Positions 8,129-16,790 of a DNA stretch of 46,086 nt are shown piece after piece. Each line of letters begins with the position of its first letter. The first letter of the stretch is position 1. Both the position numbers and the translations under genes were made by a program. The notes under the pieces are model-generated. The model had not been told where the DNA came from. It saw only the letters and a program-made list of their open reading frames with translations, and did not search any database. The stretch is from Bacteroides caecigallinarum (lineage in GTDB: Bacteria; Bacteroidota; Bacteroidia; Bacteroidales; Bacteroidaceae), in assembly GCF_021530995.1 (NCBI RefSeq), contig NZ_JADYTF010000013.1, positions 1 through 46,086 of the forward strand. The letters run 5' to 3'.

Positions 8129-8713
8129 ATGGATAAATTCAGTTATGCCATTGGTCTAGGAATTGGCCAAAACTTGTGGAGCATGGGTGCCCGCAACATT
8201 CAGGTAGAAGATTTCGCACAGGCTATCAAAGATGTGCTTGAAGGAAACAAAACAGCCATCACTCACGATGAAGCACGCGAAATAGTAAACAAGTTTTTCA
8301 CTGAACTTGAAGAAAAGGTAAATTCTGAAAATATAGAAAAAGGAAAAGCCTTCCTTGAAGAAAACAAGAAAAAAGAAAACATCGTCACTCTTCCTAGCGG
8401 ACTTCAGTATGAAGTTATCACTGAAGGCAACGGAAAGAAACCTAAAGCTACTGACCGCGTACGCTGCCACTACGAAGGAACTCTTATTGACGGTACAATG
8501 TTCGACAGTTCTATCAAGCGCGGCGAACCTGCAGTATTCGGTGTAAACCAGGTTATCCAGGGATGGGTAGAAGCTTTGCAACTCATGTCTGAAGGTTCAA
8601 AATGGAGACTTTATATTCCTTCTGAACTAGGTTACGGCGCACACGGAGCAGGCGAAATGATTCCTCCTCACAGCACACTTATTTTCGAAGTGGAACTTAT
8701 AGAGGTTCTTTAA
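8129..8713 (+). CDS. FKBP-type peptidyl-prolyl isomerase, cytoplasmic
   Basis: A 194-residue Mip/FkpA-like protein without a signal peptide. Residues about 1-85 are the helical dimerisation domain with a charged coiled coil (EEKVNSENIEKGKAFLEENKKKE). Residues about 95-194 are the FKBP catalytic domain with DRVRCHYEGTLIDGTMFDSS, VIQGWVEALQLM and LGYGAHGAGEMIPPHSTLIFEVEL. It accelerates proline isomerisation in folding clients. A lipoprotein paralogue follows 57 bases downstream, so the pair probably forms one transcript serving cytoplasm and envelope. Confidence 0.93.
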   Translation: MDKFSYAIGLGIGQNLWSMGARNIQVEDFAQAIKDVLEGNKTAITHDEAREIVNKFFTELEEKVNSENIEKGKAFLEENKKKENIVTLPSGLQYEVITEGNGKKPKATDRVRCHYEGTLIDGTMFDSSIKRGEPAVFGVNQVIQGWVEALQLMSEGSKWRLYIPSELGYGAHGAGEMIPPHSTLIFEVELIEVL

Positions 8714-8770
8714 TGTTCTGAAACAAATAACTAAAATATTAATATCTTAAAATTATCAGAAAGAAAAAAA

Positions 8771-9637
8771 ATGAAAAAAGGTACAGCTTTAATGGTATTG
8801 GCTGCTGCAGCAGGACTTGCTTCATGCGGTCAAAGCGGTACTCCTAAAGCAAACATGAAAAGTGACGTTGACACTCTTTCATATATGGTAGGAGTAAGTA
8901 ATTCTCAAGGTTTAAAAGATTATGTCGTAGGTCGTCTTGGTGTTGACACTACTTATATGGCAGACTTCGTGAGAGGTATCAAAGAAGGTATGAAAAATAC
9001 TTCTGCAAAAGAAAAAGCTTATATGGCAGGTATGCAGATCGGCCAGCAGGTTAGCGGCGATATGTACGAAGCTATCAACAACCAGTTGTTTGCTGGCGAT
9101 TCTACAACAACAATGAGCAAAGAAAACTTCCTTGCAGGTTTCATTGCAGCAGTAGAAGAAAACAGCCTAGTAACTGCAGATTCAGCTTCAGTATACGTAC
9201 GTACTAAATCTGAAGAAATAAAGACTAAAGCTCTTGAAGCTAAATATGGCGAATACAAGAAGGAAAACGAAGAATTCCTTGCAAACAACAAGAGCAAAGA
9301 CGGTATCAAGGTTACTGAAAGCGGACTTCAGTACAGAATCATCAAAGAAGGTAAAGGTGAAATCCCTACTAAGACTTCACGCGTAAAGGTTCACTACAAA
9401 GGTACAATGATCGACGGAACTGAATTCGACAGCTCATACGAACGTAAAGAACCTACTACATTCCGTGCAGACCAGGTTATCAAGGGTTGGACAGAAGCTC
9501 TTACTATGATGCCTGTAGGTTCTAAATGGGAACTTTACATCCCACAGGAACTTGGATACGGTTCTCGTGAAGCTGGAAAAATCAAACCTTTCTCTACTTT
9601 GATTTTCGAAGTTGAACTTATCAGCATTGAGAAATAA
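8771..9637 (+). CDS. FKBP-type peptidyl-prolyl isomerase, lipoprotein
   Basis: A 288-residue envelope paralogue of the preceding gene. A lipoprotein signal peptide ends at lipobox AGLASC (Cys about residue 19). It is followed by the FKBP N-terminal helical domain (DVDTLSYMVGVSNSQG and a second AYMAGMQIGQQV repeat, up to about residue 170). The catalytic FKBP domain occupies about residues 185-288 (RVKVHYKGTMIDGTEFDSS, VIKGWTEALTMMPVG, LGYGSREAGKIKPFSTLIFEVEL). Expected to act in the periplasm as a folding helper. It ends at the bidirectional terminator 9658-9695. Confidence 0.93.
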   Translation: MKKGTALMVLAAAAGLASCGQSGTPKANMKSDVDTLSYMVGVSNSQGLKDYVVGRLGVDTTYMADFVRGIKEGMKNTSAKEKAYMAGMQIGQQVSGDMYEAINNQLFAGDSTTTMSKENFLAGFIAAVEENSLVTADSASVYVRTKSEEIKTKALEAKYGEYKKENEEFLANNKSKDGIKVTESGLQYRIIKEGKGEIPTKTSRVKVHYKGTMIDGTEFDSSYERKEPTTFRADQVIKGWTEALTMMPVGSKWELYIPQELGYGSREAGKIKPFSTLIFEVELISIEK

Positions 9638-9657
9638 TTTATTTCTGTAACTGACAT

Positions 9658-9695
9658 AAAAAATCCGGCAGATGATTTTTCTACCGGATTTTTTT
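9658..9695. terminator. bidirectional terminator
   Basis: The stem AAAAAATCCGG (9658-9668) / CCGGATTTTTT (9684-9694) has T-runs on both strands. It serves the converging FKBP (plus) and phosphate symporter (minus) genes. Confidence 0.87.
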
Positions 9696-9708
9696 ATACT
9701 CAATTTTA

Positions 9709-11403
9709 TCAGGCTTTCTTTTCCTTGATATCTGTGTGGGCTTCAACTACATTCACTACATAATCACCAAGTTTTTCGCACTCGGCAATAATATCCATGT
9801 AGTGAACTCCCATCTGATAGTCATATTCCTTATTATTCACATCTACAACATTCTGACCTTTCAGAGTATTGCGATAATTATTTATTTCATTCTCCAGATT
9901 GAATGAGCAGTTCACGTCAATAGTATGATGCGTATCTTCCACCAGCTTTATCATCTGTGTTAAAGCCTGGTCAGTAAGCTGCATCATCTGATGTATATGG
10001 TCGTATTGCGCACTGGTAAAATCGTCGTTTCCACGGTTCTTGCGGTTAATGGTACGGGCTATATTATAGCAACTGTCGCCAATACTTTCAATTTCCGTTA
10101 CCTCACGAAGCATTCCACGTATCTGAACCTTACTTTCAGAACTCAATCTTCCTTCGGATACCTGATTAAGATATTTAGCAATCTCCAGCTCCATATTGTC
10201 ACTGATATTCTCATACTTCTCTATTCGGCTGAAAAGTTTGTTGAATTCCGATTCATTCTTCACATGAAGCAAGTCGCGTACCATACCGAACATTCTCTGT
10301 ATGCGTTCAGCAAAAAGATTGATTTCCTTTCTTGCCTGAAGAATTGAAAGTTCGGCTGTAGAAAGCATACCTCCTGAAATAAACTGCAGACGGTATTCTT
10401 CCTCCTGCTCTTTCTGAGGAATAATGCTGCATACTGTTTTCTCGATAAACTTGACAAACCATATAAGTATCAGAACATTACAGATATTGAAACAAGTATG
10501 GAATGCCGAAAGCTTGAACGAAACAGCCACTCCACCGGCTTCGGAGACATTCATTAAATCGGAAACAATCCATTCCACCATAGAAAGGAACGGTTTGAAC
10601 AGGATAAGTACCCACACCACACCAAAAATATTAAACATAAGGTGAGCCATGGCAGCTCTTCTTGCCTGAGTATTTGCTGTCAGAGCGGCAAGATTGGCAG
10701 TTATGGTAGTTCCAATATTCTCTCCCAACACAAGCGCTGCACCAAGTTCAAAACTAATCCATCCGTTGGCACACATAATCAATGTTATTGCCATAGTGGC
10801 TGCCGATGCCTGGACTATCATTGTAAGTACGGTACCTATAAGCACAAACAATAATACTGACACGAATCCCATGTCGGTATAGTTCTGTACGAAAGCAAGC
10901 ATGTCAGGATTATGACTTAAATCAGGTGCATTGGTCTTCAGCAGGTTAAGTCCCATAAAGAGGAAAGCGAAACCAAAAATAAACTCCCCTACCGACTTAC
11001 GTGAACTTTTCTGAGAAAACAGCAAAGGAATACCGAAAGCTAGCAGAGGAAGTGAAAAGGCTGATATATCGACCTTGAAACCCAAAGCAGATATAATCCA
11101 TGCAGTGACTGTAGTACCTATATTGGCACCCATAATGACACCAATAGACTGGGCCAGTTCAAGAAGACCCGCATTAACAAAACTGACAACCATGACCGTG
11201 GTAGCAGAGGATGACTGTATCAATGCCGTGATAAGCATACCAGTCAGGACTCCTGTAACACGATTGGTTGTCATCGCCGTTAAAATACTTCGCAGACGGT
11301 CGCCCGCAAACTTCTGTAAACCTTCGCTCATAATCTTCATTCCGTAAAGAAACAAAGCGAGAGAGCCAAGCAATTTTAAAAAATCATAAAAAGAATATTC
11401 CAT
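9709..11403 (-). CDS. Na/Pi cotransporter family protein with PhoU-like tail
   Basis: A 564-residue inner-membrane protein of the NptA/PhoU-fusion family. The N-terminal two-thirds hold two inverted Na/Pi-cotransporter repeats with the QSSSATT-type motifs (ITALIQSSSATTVMVVSFVNAG near residue 62 and IVQASAATMAITLIMCANG in the second half), the expected sodium/phosphate sites. From about residue 340 a soluble helical domain resembles PhoU and probably gates or senses phosphate use. Transcribed alone, away from the nucleoside kinase gene at 11494. Confidence 0.92.
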   Translation of the reverse strand: MEYSFYDFLKLLGSLALFLYGMKIMSEGLQKFAGDRLRSILTAMTTNRVTGVLTGMLITALIQSSSATTVMVVSFVNAGLLELAQSIGVIMGANIGTTVTAWIISALGFKVDISAFSLPLLAFGIPLLFSQKSSRKSVGEFIFGFAFLFMGLNLLKTNAPDLSHNPDMLAFVQNYTDMGFVSVLLFVLIGTVLTMIVQASAATMAITLIMCANGWISFELGAALVLGENIGTTITANLAALTANTQARRAAMAHLMFNIFGVVWVLILFKPFLSMVEWIVSDLMNVSEAGGVAVSFKLSAFHTCFNICNVLILIWFVKFIEKTVCSIIPQKEQEEEYRLQFISGGMLSTAELSILQARKEINLFAERIQRMFGMVRDLLHVKNESEFNKLFSRIEKYENISDNMELEIAKYLNQVSEGRLSSESKVQIRGMLREVTEIESIGDSCYNIARTINRKNRGNDDFTSAQYDHIHQMMQLTDQALTQMIKLVEDTHHTIDVNCSFNLENEINNYRNTLKGQNVVDVNNKEYDYQMGVHYMDIIAECEKLGDYVVNVVEAHTDIKEKKA

Positions 11404-11493
11404 CTGTTATTATTTAGGTAAGATATAGACAATCTGAATATAATTGAGTAAATTGACTGCCGGTTAATCCATTCAGTAATACATATTACAATT

Positions 11494-13158
11494 ATGTTAC
11501 AAATATATTGCAAAAACAATAAAGAAACAAGAGAATTTCCAGAAGGAACTTCTCTTATAGAGATTTATAATCAACTTGGATTGAATATGCCATACGGTCC
11601 GGTAAGCGCCAAAGTAAACAATAAAGTGGAAAATCTCAATTTCAGAGTATACTACAACAAGGATATAGAATTTCTCGACATCACCAGCGCCTCAGGAATG
11701 AGAACATACGTACGTTCACTGTGCTTCATACTGGTAAAAGCTGTCGACGACCTGTACCCGTGCGGAACAATTTCTCTTGAACATCCGGTATCAAAAGGCT
11801 ATTTCTGCAAACTGCATATTGACAGGACAATCGGGCTGGACGATGTGTCACGCATTAAGAAAAGAATGCAGGAAATCATTAATGATGATTTACCTATAAC
11901 ACGATACGAACAACGTACAGAAGAGGTAATAAAGATATTCCAGGAAAGAGGTATGACGGACAAGGTAAAACTTCTGTCTACTTCAGGACAGCTGTATTCA
12001 TTCTACTATAAGCTTGGTGAAACATTGGATTGCTATTACAGCAGCCTTGTACCAAGCACAGGATACATCAAAAAGTTCGATATAGTGAAATATTATGACG
12101 GGTTGCTGCTGCAGATACCAAATAGAAACAACCCTGATAAAATAGAAGAACTTATCAAACAGGAAAAGATGCTTGAAGTTTTCCAGGAACATCACCGATG
12201 GAATGAAATTCTTGGAATAAGCACAGTGGGAGATTTCAACATAGCCTGCAATGAAGGTCATGCAATAGACCTCATCAATGTGTCCGAAGCGCTTCAGGAA
12301 AGGAAAATCGTGAAAATAGCAGATGAAATATCTGCCCGCCAGACCGGAGATAACAGAATAAAGATAATTCTGATTTCAGGACCTTCGTCTTCCGGAAAGA
12401 CCACATTCAGCAAGCGACTGAGCATACAGCTGATGACAAACGGACTGAAACCATATCCTATATCACTGGATGATTATTTCGTGAACAGAGACAACACTCC
12501 GCTTGACGAAAACGGTAACCATGATTTTGAATCTCTTTACGCTGTCGACCTTCCTTTCTTCAAGAAACAGCTTGACACACTGCTCCAGGGGGGCGAAGTG
12601 GAACTTCCCAAATTCAATTTCACAAGCGGAATGAGGGAAAGCAGCGGTACGAAATTCAGATTGGAGGACAATATGATTCTAATCCTTGAGGGAATACATG
12701 CCTTAAACCCTGAACTGACACCTAATATTCCTGCCGACAATAAATATAAGATTTACGTATCGGCACTTACCACAATATTACTGGACAAACATAATTATAT
12801 ACCGACAACAGACAACAGACTCTTACGCCGAATAATACGCGACTATAAATACAGAGGAAGTTCCGCAGAAGCCACAATATCCCGCTGGCCTAGCGTGCGG
12901 GCAGGCGAGGAAAAATGGATTTTCCCATATCAGGAGAATGCAGATGCCATGTTCAACTCTGCACTGCTGTTTGAACTCGCGGTAATCAAAGACCATATTG
13001 AACCTATTCTGAGAAAAGTACCGAACAGTAGTCCGGAATATTCGGAAGCCCACAGACTACTGCACTTCCTGAGCTACTTTGTATCTATACGTGACACAGA
13101 GTTACCTCCTACATCATTGTTAAGAGAATTCCTTGGAGGAAGTAGTTTTGAATACTAA
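11494..13158 (+). CDS. uridine kinase-like nucleoside kinase with TGS/threonyl-tRNA-synthetase-like N-terminus
   Basis: A 554-residue cytoplasmic protein. The first 60 residues resemble a TGS domain (EFPEGTSLIEIYNQLG, then the VSAKVNNKVENLNF strand-turn). Residues about 60-200 resemble the ThrRS second additional domain. The C-terminal half is a P-loop kinase of the uridine kinase/phosphoribulokinase family: Walker A SGPSSSGKTTFSKRL around residues 293-308, DDYFVNRDNTP, and the acidic LILEGIHALNPEL. Probably phosphorylates uridine/cytidine. The TGS fusion is known in this family, but its role is unclear to me. Confidence 0.9.
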   Translation: MLQIYCKNNKETREFPEGTSLIEIYNQLGLNMPYGPVSAKVNNKVENLNFRVYYNKDIEFLDITSASGMRTYVRSLCFILVKAVDDLYPCGTISLEHPVSKGYFCKLHIDRTIGLDDVSRIKKRMQEIINDDLPITRYEQRTEEVIKIFQERGMTDKVKLLSTSGQLYSFYYKLGETLDCYYSSLVPSTGYIKKFDIVKYYDGLLLQIPNRNNPDKIEELIKQEKMLEVFQEHHRWNEILGISTVGDFNIACNEGHAIDLINVSEALQERKIVKIADEISARQTGDNRIKIILISGPSSSGKTTFSKRLSIQLMTNGLKPYPISLDDYFVNRDNTPLDENGNHDFESLYAVDLPFFKKQLDTLLQGGEVELPKFNFTSGMRESSGTKFRLEDNMILILEGIHALNPELTPNIPADNKYKIYVSALTTILLDKHNYIPTTDNRLLRRIIRDYKYRGSSAEATISRWPSVRAGEEKWIFPYQENADAMFNSALLFELAVIKDHIEPILRKVPNSSPEYSEAHRLLHFLSYFVSIRDTELPPTSLLREFLGGSSFEY

Positions 13159-13213
13159 AAGAAGAAACTGACACAAACACATATTTTATAAATAATATAG
13201 AAACTCATAATAT

Positions 13214-13873
13214 ATGACAAATTATATATACTTGATATTCTTAATTATTTTGTTACCGGCGCATGGTGCAGCCCAGAATAATGAGACAGAGCCAATAAGT
13301 ATAAAAAATGATTCGGCTTACAACGCCAAACCTGAAAATTTCTCAAGCCGTACCGATTCATTAAGTACCCCACTCGTAGCGCCAATAATGCAAGCCGGAA
13401 TGTATCCATCATTCAGCATGTACGGAATCAGTCCGTTTTCTTACAGTTATGCCAATTGGGAACTCCACAAAGGGTTCAACGCTTCTCTGGGCATGCACGT
13501 TACGTTCAGTCCGTCAAAATACGCCCCATCAGGAGTAGGATTCGGACAGGATGCGGCATTCATGTATGCTGTGCCTGTAAACAACAGATTCAGCGTAGCT
13601 GCAGGACTATACGCTACAAACATGGACTGGGGATTCATCAACTATAAAAATGTAGGAATAGCCGGAGTTGCCGCATTCAAACTCAACGACAGAATTACAC
13701 TCTATGGATATGGAAACAAGTCGCTCATGCCTCAACGTTCCCCACTCTATTATCCGCTACCAAACTTCTCGCCTGACAAACTGGGAGGAATGATAAATTT
13801 CAAAATAGGCGAAAGCTCATCTATCAGTTTTGGAGTGGAAGGCATAAAAGGTTACGGACCATACTATTGGTAA
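13214..13873 (+). CDS. putative outer membrane beta-barrel protein
   Basis: A 219-residue secreted protein of unknown function. A Sec signal peptide (IYLIFLIILLPAHGAAQ, cleavage about residue 21) precedes a low-complexity polar stretch. From about residue 70 to the end, aromatic-rich alternating strands of beta-barrel type appear (FNASLGMHVTFSP, RFSVAAGLYATNMDWGF, ISFGVEGIKGYGPYYW). The C-terminus ends in an aromatic residue, as outer membrane proteins usually do. It starts 55 bases after the nucleoside kinase and could be co-transcribed with it. Confidence 0.8.
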   Translation: MTNYIYLIFLIILLPAHGAAQNNETEPISIKNDSAYNAKPENFSSRTDSLSTPLVAPIMQAGMYPSFSMYGISPFSYSYANWELHKGFNASLGMHVTFSPSKYAPSGVGFGQDAAFMYAVPVNNRFSVAAGLYATNMDWGFINYKNVGIAGVAAFKLNDRITLYGYGNKSLMPQRSPLYYPLPNFSPDKLGGMINFKIGESSSISFGVEGIKGYGPYYW

Positions 13874-13894
13874 CACTGTACGAACATATTTTCT

Positions 13895-13982
13895 GGTGCT
13901 GACCATAGTCGGCACCACTGCCGACCATGGTGGGAAGCATTGCCGACTATGGTCGGCAGCTCTGCCTACTACAGTCAGCACC
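13895..13982. repeat. Array B: 8 x 11-bp phased palindromic repeat (4 x 22 bp)
   Basis: Four 22-bp imperfect palindromes (13895-13916, 13917-13938, 13939-13960, 13961-13982), roughly of the form TGCCGAC-yATr-GTCGGCA. The best unit has perfect 7-bp arms around TATG. The unit borders are palindromic too: GTCGGCA-CCAC-TGCCGAC spans units 1 and 2. The array has the same length and period as arrays A and C but unrelated sequence. It lies between the beta-barrel gene and the MATE promoter. Confidence 0.87.
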
Positions 13983-14033
13983 AAAGAATGTCAGAGCTTC
14001 TGCACAATTCTATTGACAAACCTTGTCACAGGA

Positions 14034-14056
14034 TAGGATAAAAAATCCTAACTTTG
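14034..14056 (+). promoter_or_regulatory. -7 element with overlapping small inverted repeat, MATE gene
   Basis: TAACTTTG (14049-14056), followed by C, is a strong -7 match, 28 bases before ATG 14084. A perfect 6-bp inverted repeat TAGGAT (14034-14039) / ATCCTA (14045-14050) overlaps its first bases and could be an operator. The nearest TTG lies 23 bases upstream, longer than the usual 19. Confidence 0.6.
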
Positions 14057-14083
14057 CACCCGGTAAAGAAATTTCGAAAATAT

Positions 14084-15436
14084 ATGTCACAAAAAGTAAC
14101 TGCTACTGAACTAGGAACCGAACCTATCGGTAAACTTCTTATGCAATATGCCGTACCGGCAATTATTGCAATGACTGCATCATCACTCTACAACATGGTG
14201 GACAGTATCTTCATCGGCCACGGTGTAGGTCCGATGGCCATCTCCGGTCTTGCCATAACATTTCCACTGATGAACCTTGCTGCAGCATTCGGCTCATTAG
14301 TTGGTGTAGGTGCCTCAACACTAGTCTCCGTCAAATTGGGACAGAAAGATTACTCATCTGCACAACACATTCTGGGAAACGTTGTTTCGCTTAACGTAAT
14401 CATGGGTATATTGTTTACGATAATCACACTGATATTCCTCGACCCTATATTGTATTTCTTCGGAGCAAGTGAAGCCACTATTCCATACGCACGCGATTAT
14501 ATGGTGATAATCCTCCTGGGAAATGCCATCACACATCTTTATCTCGGACTGAACTCAGTTCTCCGCTCGGCAGGTCATCCGCAAAAAGCTATGCTGGCAA
14601 CCATACTGACCGTTATCATCAACACCATACTGGACCCTCTGTTCATTTATGGTTTCAACATGGGTATAAAAGGAGCCGCAATAGCAACAATACTGGCTCA
14701 GATTATCTCATTGATATGGCTTATAAAGATATTCAGCAACAAGAATGAACTGCTGCATTTCAAAAGAGGTATCTACCGCCTTCATGGCAATCTGGTATCC
14801 AATATAATAGGAATAGGCATGGCTCCGTTCCTTATGAATCTTGCATCATGTTTCATTGTCATCCTTATCAACAAAGGACTGAAACTATATGACGGCGACC
14901 TTGCCATAGGAGCATTCGGAATAGTGAACAGAATAGTCTTCCTGTTCGTAATGATTGTCATGGGCCTCAATCAGGGAATGCAACCTATAGCCGGATATAA
15001 CTTCGGCGCACAACAGTACCACCGTGTAAACCACGTCATGAAACTGACCGTCATTGCAGCCACCATAATAACAACTTCCGGATTTATTGTAGGCGAATTC
15101 ATTCCAAAACTTGCCGTATCAGCCTTCACTACAGACGAGACTCTGATAAACCTTTCTGCAAACGGATTAAGAATAGTGGTTATGTTCTTCCCTATCATAG
15201 GTTTCCAGATGGTTACATCCAATTTCTTCCAGAGTATCGGTATGGCACGCAAGGCTATCATTCTGTCATTGAGCCGTCAGGTTCTGATACTTATACCATG
15301 TCTGTTCATACTGCCTCTGTTCTTCGGCTCGCACGGAGTGTGGATAAGCATGCCGATATCCGACCTTGCAGCAAGTGTACTGGCTGCAATAATGCTTTAC
15401 AGGCAGTTCAACAAATTCAGGAAGCACAGTGCTTAA
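14084..15436 (+). CDS. MATE family efflux transporter
   Basis: A 450-residue inner-membrane multidrug/toxin exporter of the MATE superfamily with about 12 transmembrane helices in two similar halves. Typical segments are IPAIIAMTASSLYNMVDSIFIG-like (first helix), LRSAGHPQKAMLATI, and in the second half MGLNQGMQPIAGYNFGAQQ and FFQSIGMARKAIILSLSRQ. It exchanges cations (Na or H) for drugs. Start: ATG 14084 is preferred over TTG 14054, which is inside the -7 element. A second, different MATE gene lies at 37029-38375. Confidence 0.92.
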   Translation: MSQKVTATELGTEPIGKLLMQYAVPAIIAMTASSLYNMVDSIFIGHGVGPMAISGLAITFPLMNLAAAFGSLVGVGASTLVSVKLGQKDYSSAQHILGNVVSLNVIMGILFTIITLIFLDPILYFFGASEATIPYARDYMVIILLGNAITHLYLGLNSVLRSAGHPQKAMLATILTVIINTILDPLFIYGFNMGIKGAAIATILAQIISLIWLIKIFSNKNELLHFKRGIYRLHGNLVSNIIGIGMAPFLMNLASCFIVILINKGLKLYDGDLAIGAFGIVNRIVFLFVMIVMGLNQGMQPIAGYNFGAQQYHRVNHVMKLTVIAATIITTSGFIVGEFIPKLAVSAFTTDETLINLSANGLRIVVMFFPIIGFQMVTSNFFQSIGMARKAIILSLSRQVLILIPCLFILPLFFGSHGVWISMPISDLAASVLAAIMLYRQFNKFRKHSA

Positions 15437-15452
15437 GTTAACGTAAATACAT

Positions 15453-15483
15453 TTTGAATTTTGATTCATAAGAATTATATTTG
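15453..15483 (+). promoter_or_regulatory. promoter of the cytidylate-kinase-like gene
   Basis: TTTG (15453-15456), exactly 19 bases, then TATATTTG (15476-15483), a full match to the Bacteroides consensus, 35 bases before ATG 15519. Confidence 0.85.
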
Positions 15484-15518
15484 TGGAAAGAGTGCGACAA
15501 ATTTAAAATCTTACAACC

Positions 15519-16148
15519 ATGAAAGATAATTTTGTAATAAACCTCGGACGTCAGCTAGGTAGCGGCGGAAGGGAAATAGGCGAAAAACTGGCAAAAGAAC
15601 TAAATATAGCTTTCTACGACAAGGAACTGATAAATCTGGCATCAAAAGAGAGCGGACTGTGTCGCGAATTCTTCGAACAGGCAGACGAGAAAGCATCCAA
15701 GACCATACTTGGAGGATTATTCGGCTCAAGATTTCCTTTCCTTACTGAAGGGGCTTATCCATATAATTCATACCTCAGCAATGATTCTCTGTTCAAGATT
15801 CAAAGTGATGTGATAAGAGACCTGGCAGAAAAGCAGTCATGTCTTTTCGTAGGACGTTGTGCCGACTACATTCTGCGCGACCATCCACGATGTGCAAATG
15901 TCTTTATATCATCATCTCCAGAAGCACGAATAGAACGCCTTATGGCAACTTTGGAAATATCTGCCGAAGAAGCAGAAGAGCTTATGGAAAAAGCAGACAA
16001 GAAGCGTTCTTCATATTATAACTACTACAGCTACAAGACATGGGGTGCTGCAGCAACCTATCATCTCTGCGTCGATTCTTCCGTACTTGGTATAGACGGT
16101 ACAGTAGAATTTGTAAAAGGATTCGTCACAAAAAAATTAGGCCTATAA
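15519..16148 (+). CDS. cytidylate kinase-like family protein
   Basis: A 209-residue P-loop protein of the Cytidylate_kin_2 family. The N-terminal loop NLGRQLGSGGREIGEKLA acts as Walker A, then FYDKELI. An NMP-kinase-like core contains CLFVGRCADYILRD and a C-terminal lid/arginine region (KKRSSYYNYYSYKTWG). It probably phosphorylates a nucleotide, but whether CMP is the substrate is not certain; true Cmk enzymes differ in sequence. Monocistronic, with its own promoter (15453-15483) and terminator (16198-16236). Confidence 0.87.
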   Translation: MKDNFVINLGRQLGSGGREIGEKLAKELNIAFYDKELINLASKESGLCREFFEQADEKASKTILGGLFGSRFPFLTEGAYPYNSYLSNDSLFKIQSDVIRDLAEKQSCLFVGRCADYILRDHPRCANVFISSSPEARIERLMATLEISAEEAEELMEKADKKRSSYYNYYSYKTWGAAATYHLCVDSSVLGIDGTVEFVKGFVTKKLGL

Positions 16149-16197
16149 TACAAACTCCAAGACGATACACGGATAATTTTCAGATATACATTCACAG

Positions 16198-16238
16198 TCA
16201 GCCATAAAGTATTTATTGCTCTATGGCTGATTTTTTAT
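16198..16238 (+). terminator. intrinsic terminator
   Basis: A 9-bp stem TCAGCCATA (16198-16206) / TATGGCTGA (16222-16230) followed by TTTTTT. It ends the cytidylate-kinase-like transcript and overlaps the 3' end of the AraC remnant. Confidence 0.85.
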
Positions 16239-16644
16239 TGTCCGCCACTCCTTTCTCATACAGGTTTGGCGAAGTTCCGGTAATCTGTCTGAACACACGG
16301 TTGAAATTATTAGGTGTACTGAATCCTGTCTCGTATGCAATCTGCTGCATTGTTTTTCCGCCATCCGAAAACAATTCTATCGCCCTGTTTACCCTATGCC
16401 TGTTAATAAACGAATTAAATCTGATACCTGAATCATGAAGCAAACGGCTCAAATTCCTAACAGAAATATTGAATTCAGCCGCCACATGCTCAATCTTCAG
16501 ATTCCTGAAAGCGTGTTCCCTCATATAGCATAATACGGGATATAGCCTATGGTCATTAGGTATAGACATTGTTTTCAACAGAAAATCCACTTTATAGCTC
16601 AATATCGGCAGAAGATTGAAAAAACTGATTGCAAAATCAAACAT
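16213..16644 (-). pseudogene. AraC family regulator, N-terminally truncated remnant
   Basis: Up to 143 residues, of which about residues 30-135 are a complete AraC DNA-binding domain with two helix-turn-helix motifs (IEHVAAEFNISVRNLSRLL and MQQIAYETGFSTPNNFNRVFRQITG). Family members normally have another 130-170 residues of ligand-binding domain, which is absent. The frame ends exactly where a TolC fragment begins on the opposite strand. AraC and TolC were presumably divergent neighbours, and one deletion removed both 5' ends and the promoter region between them. A free DNA-binding domain could still be made, but I see no promoter. Confidence 0.72.
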
Positions 16645-16647
16645 TAT

Positions 16648-16788
16648 CTGGAAATATCAAAACTCAGCAATCAGAAATACGTTTATGAAAACAATATCAG
16701 CCAGACCAAACTCCTGGTAAAGGATATGCAGGCAGCATATAAGCAGGGAACAGCACTGAAAAGCGACATTACACGCTATGAGCTGCAA
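16648..16788 (+). pseudogene. TolC-like outer membrane efflux protein, internal fragment
   Basis: About 47 codons read as the helical hairpin of a TolC-type outer membrane factor (YLEISKLSNQKYVYENN, then LLVKDMQAAYKQGTALKSD and ITRYELQ). There is no start, signal peptide or barrel strands, and after ITRYELQ the frame passes into unrelated sequence. Normal TolC homologues have more than 400 residues, so this is a relic. It lies between the truncated AraC gene and an MFS fragment, as expected for a decayed AraC / TolC-HlyD-MFS locus; no HlyD part remains. Confidence 0.68.
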
Positions 16789-16790
16789 CA

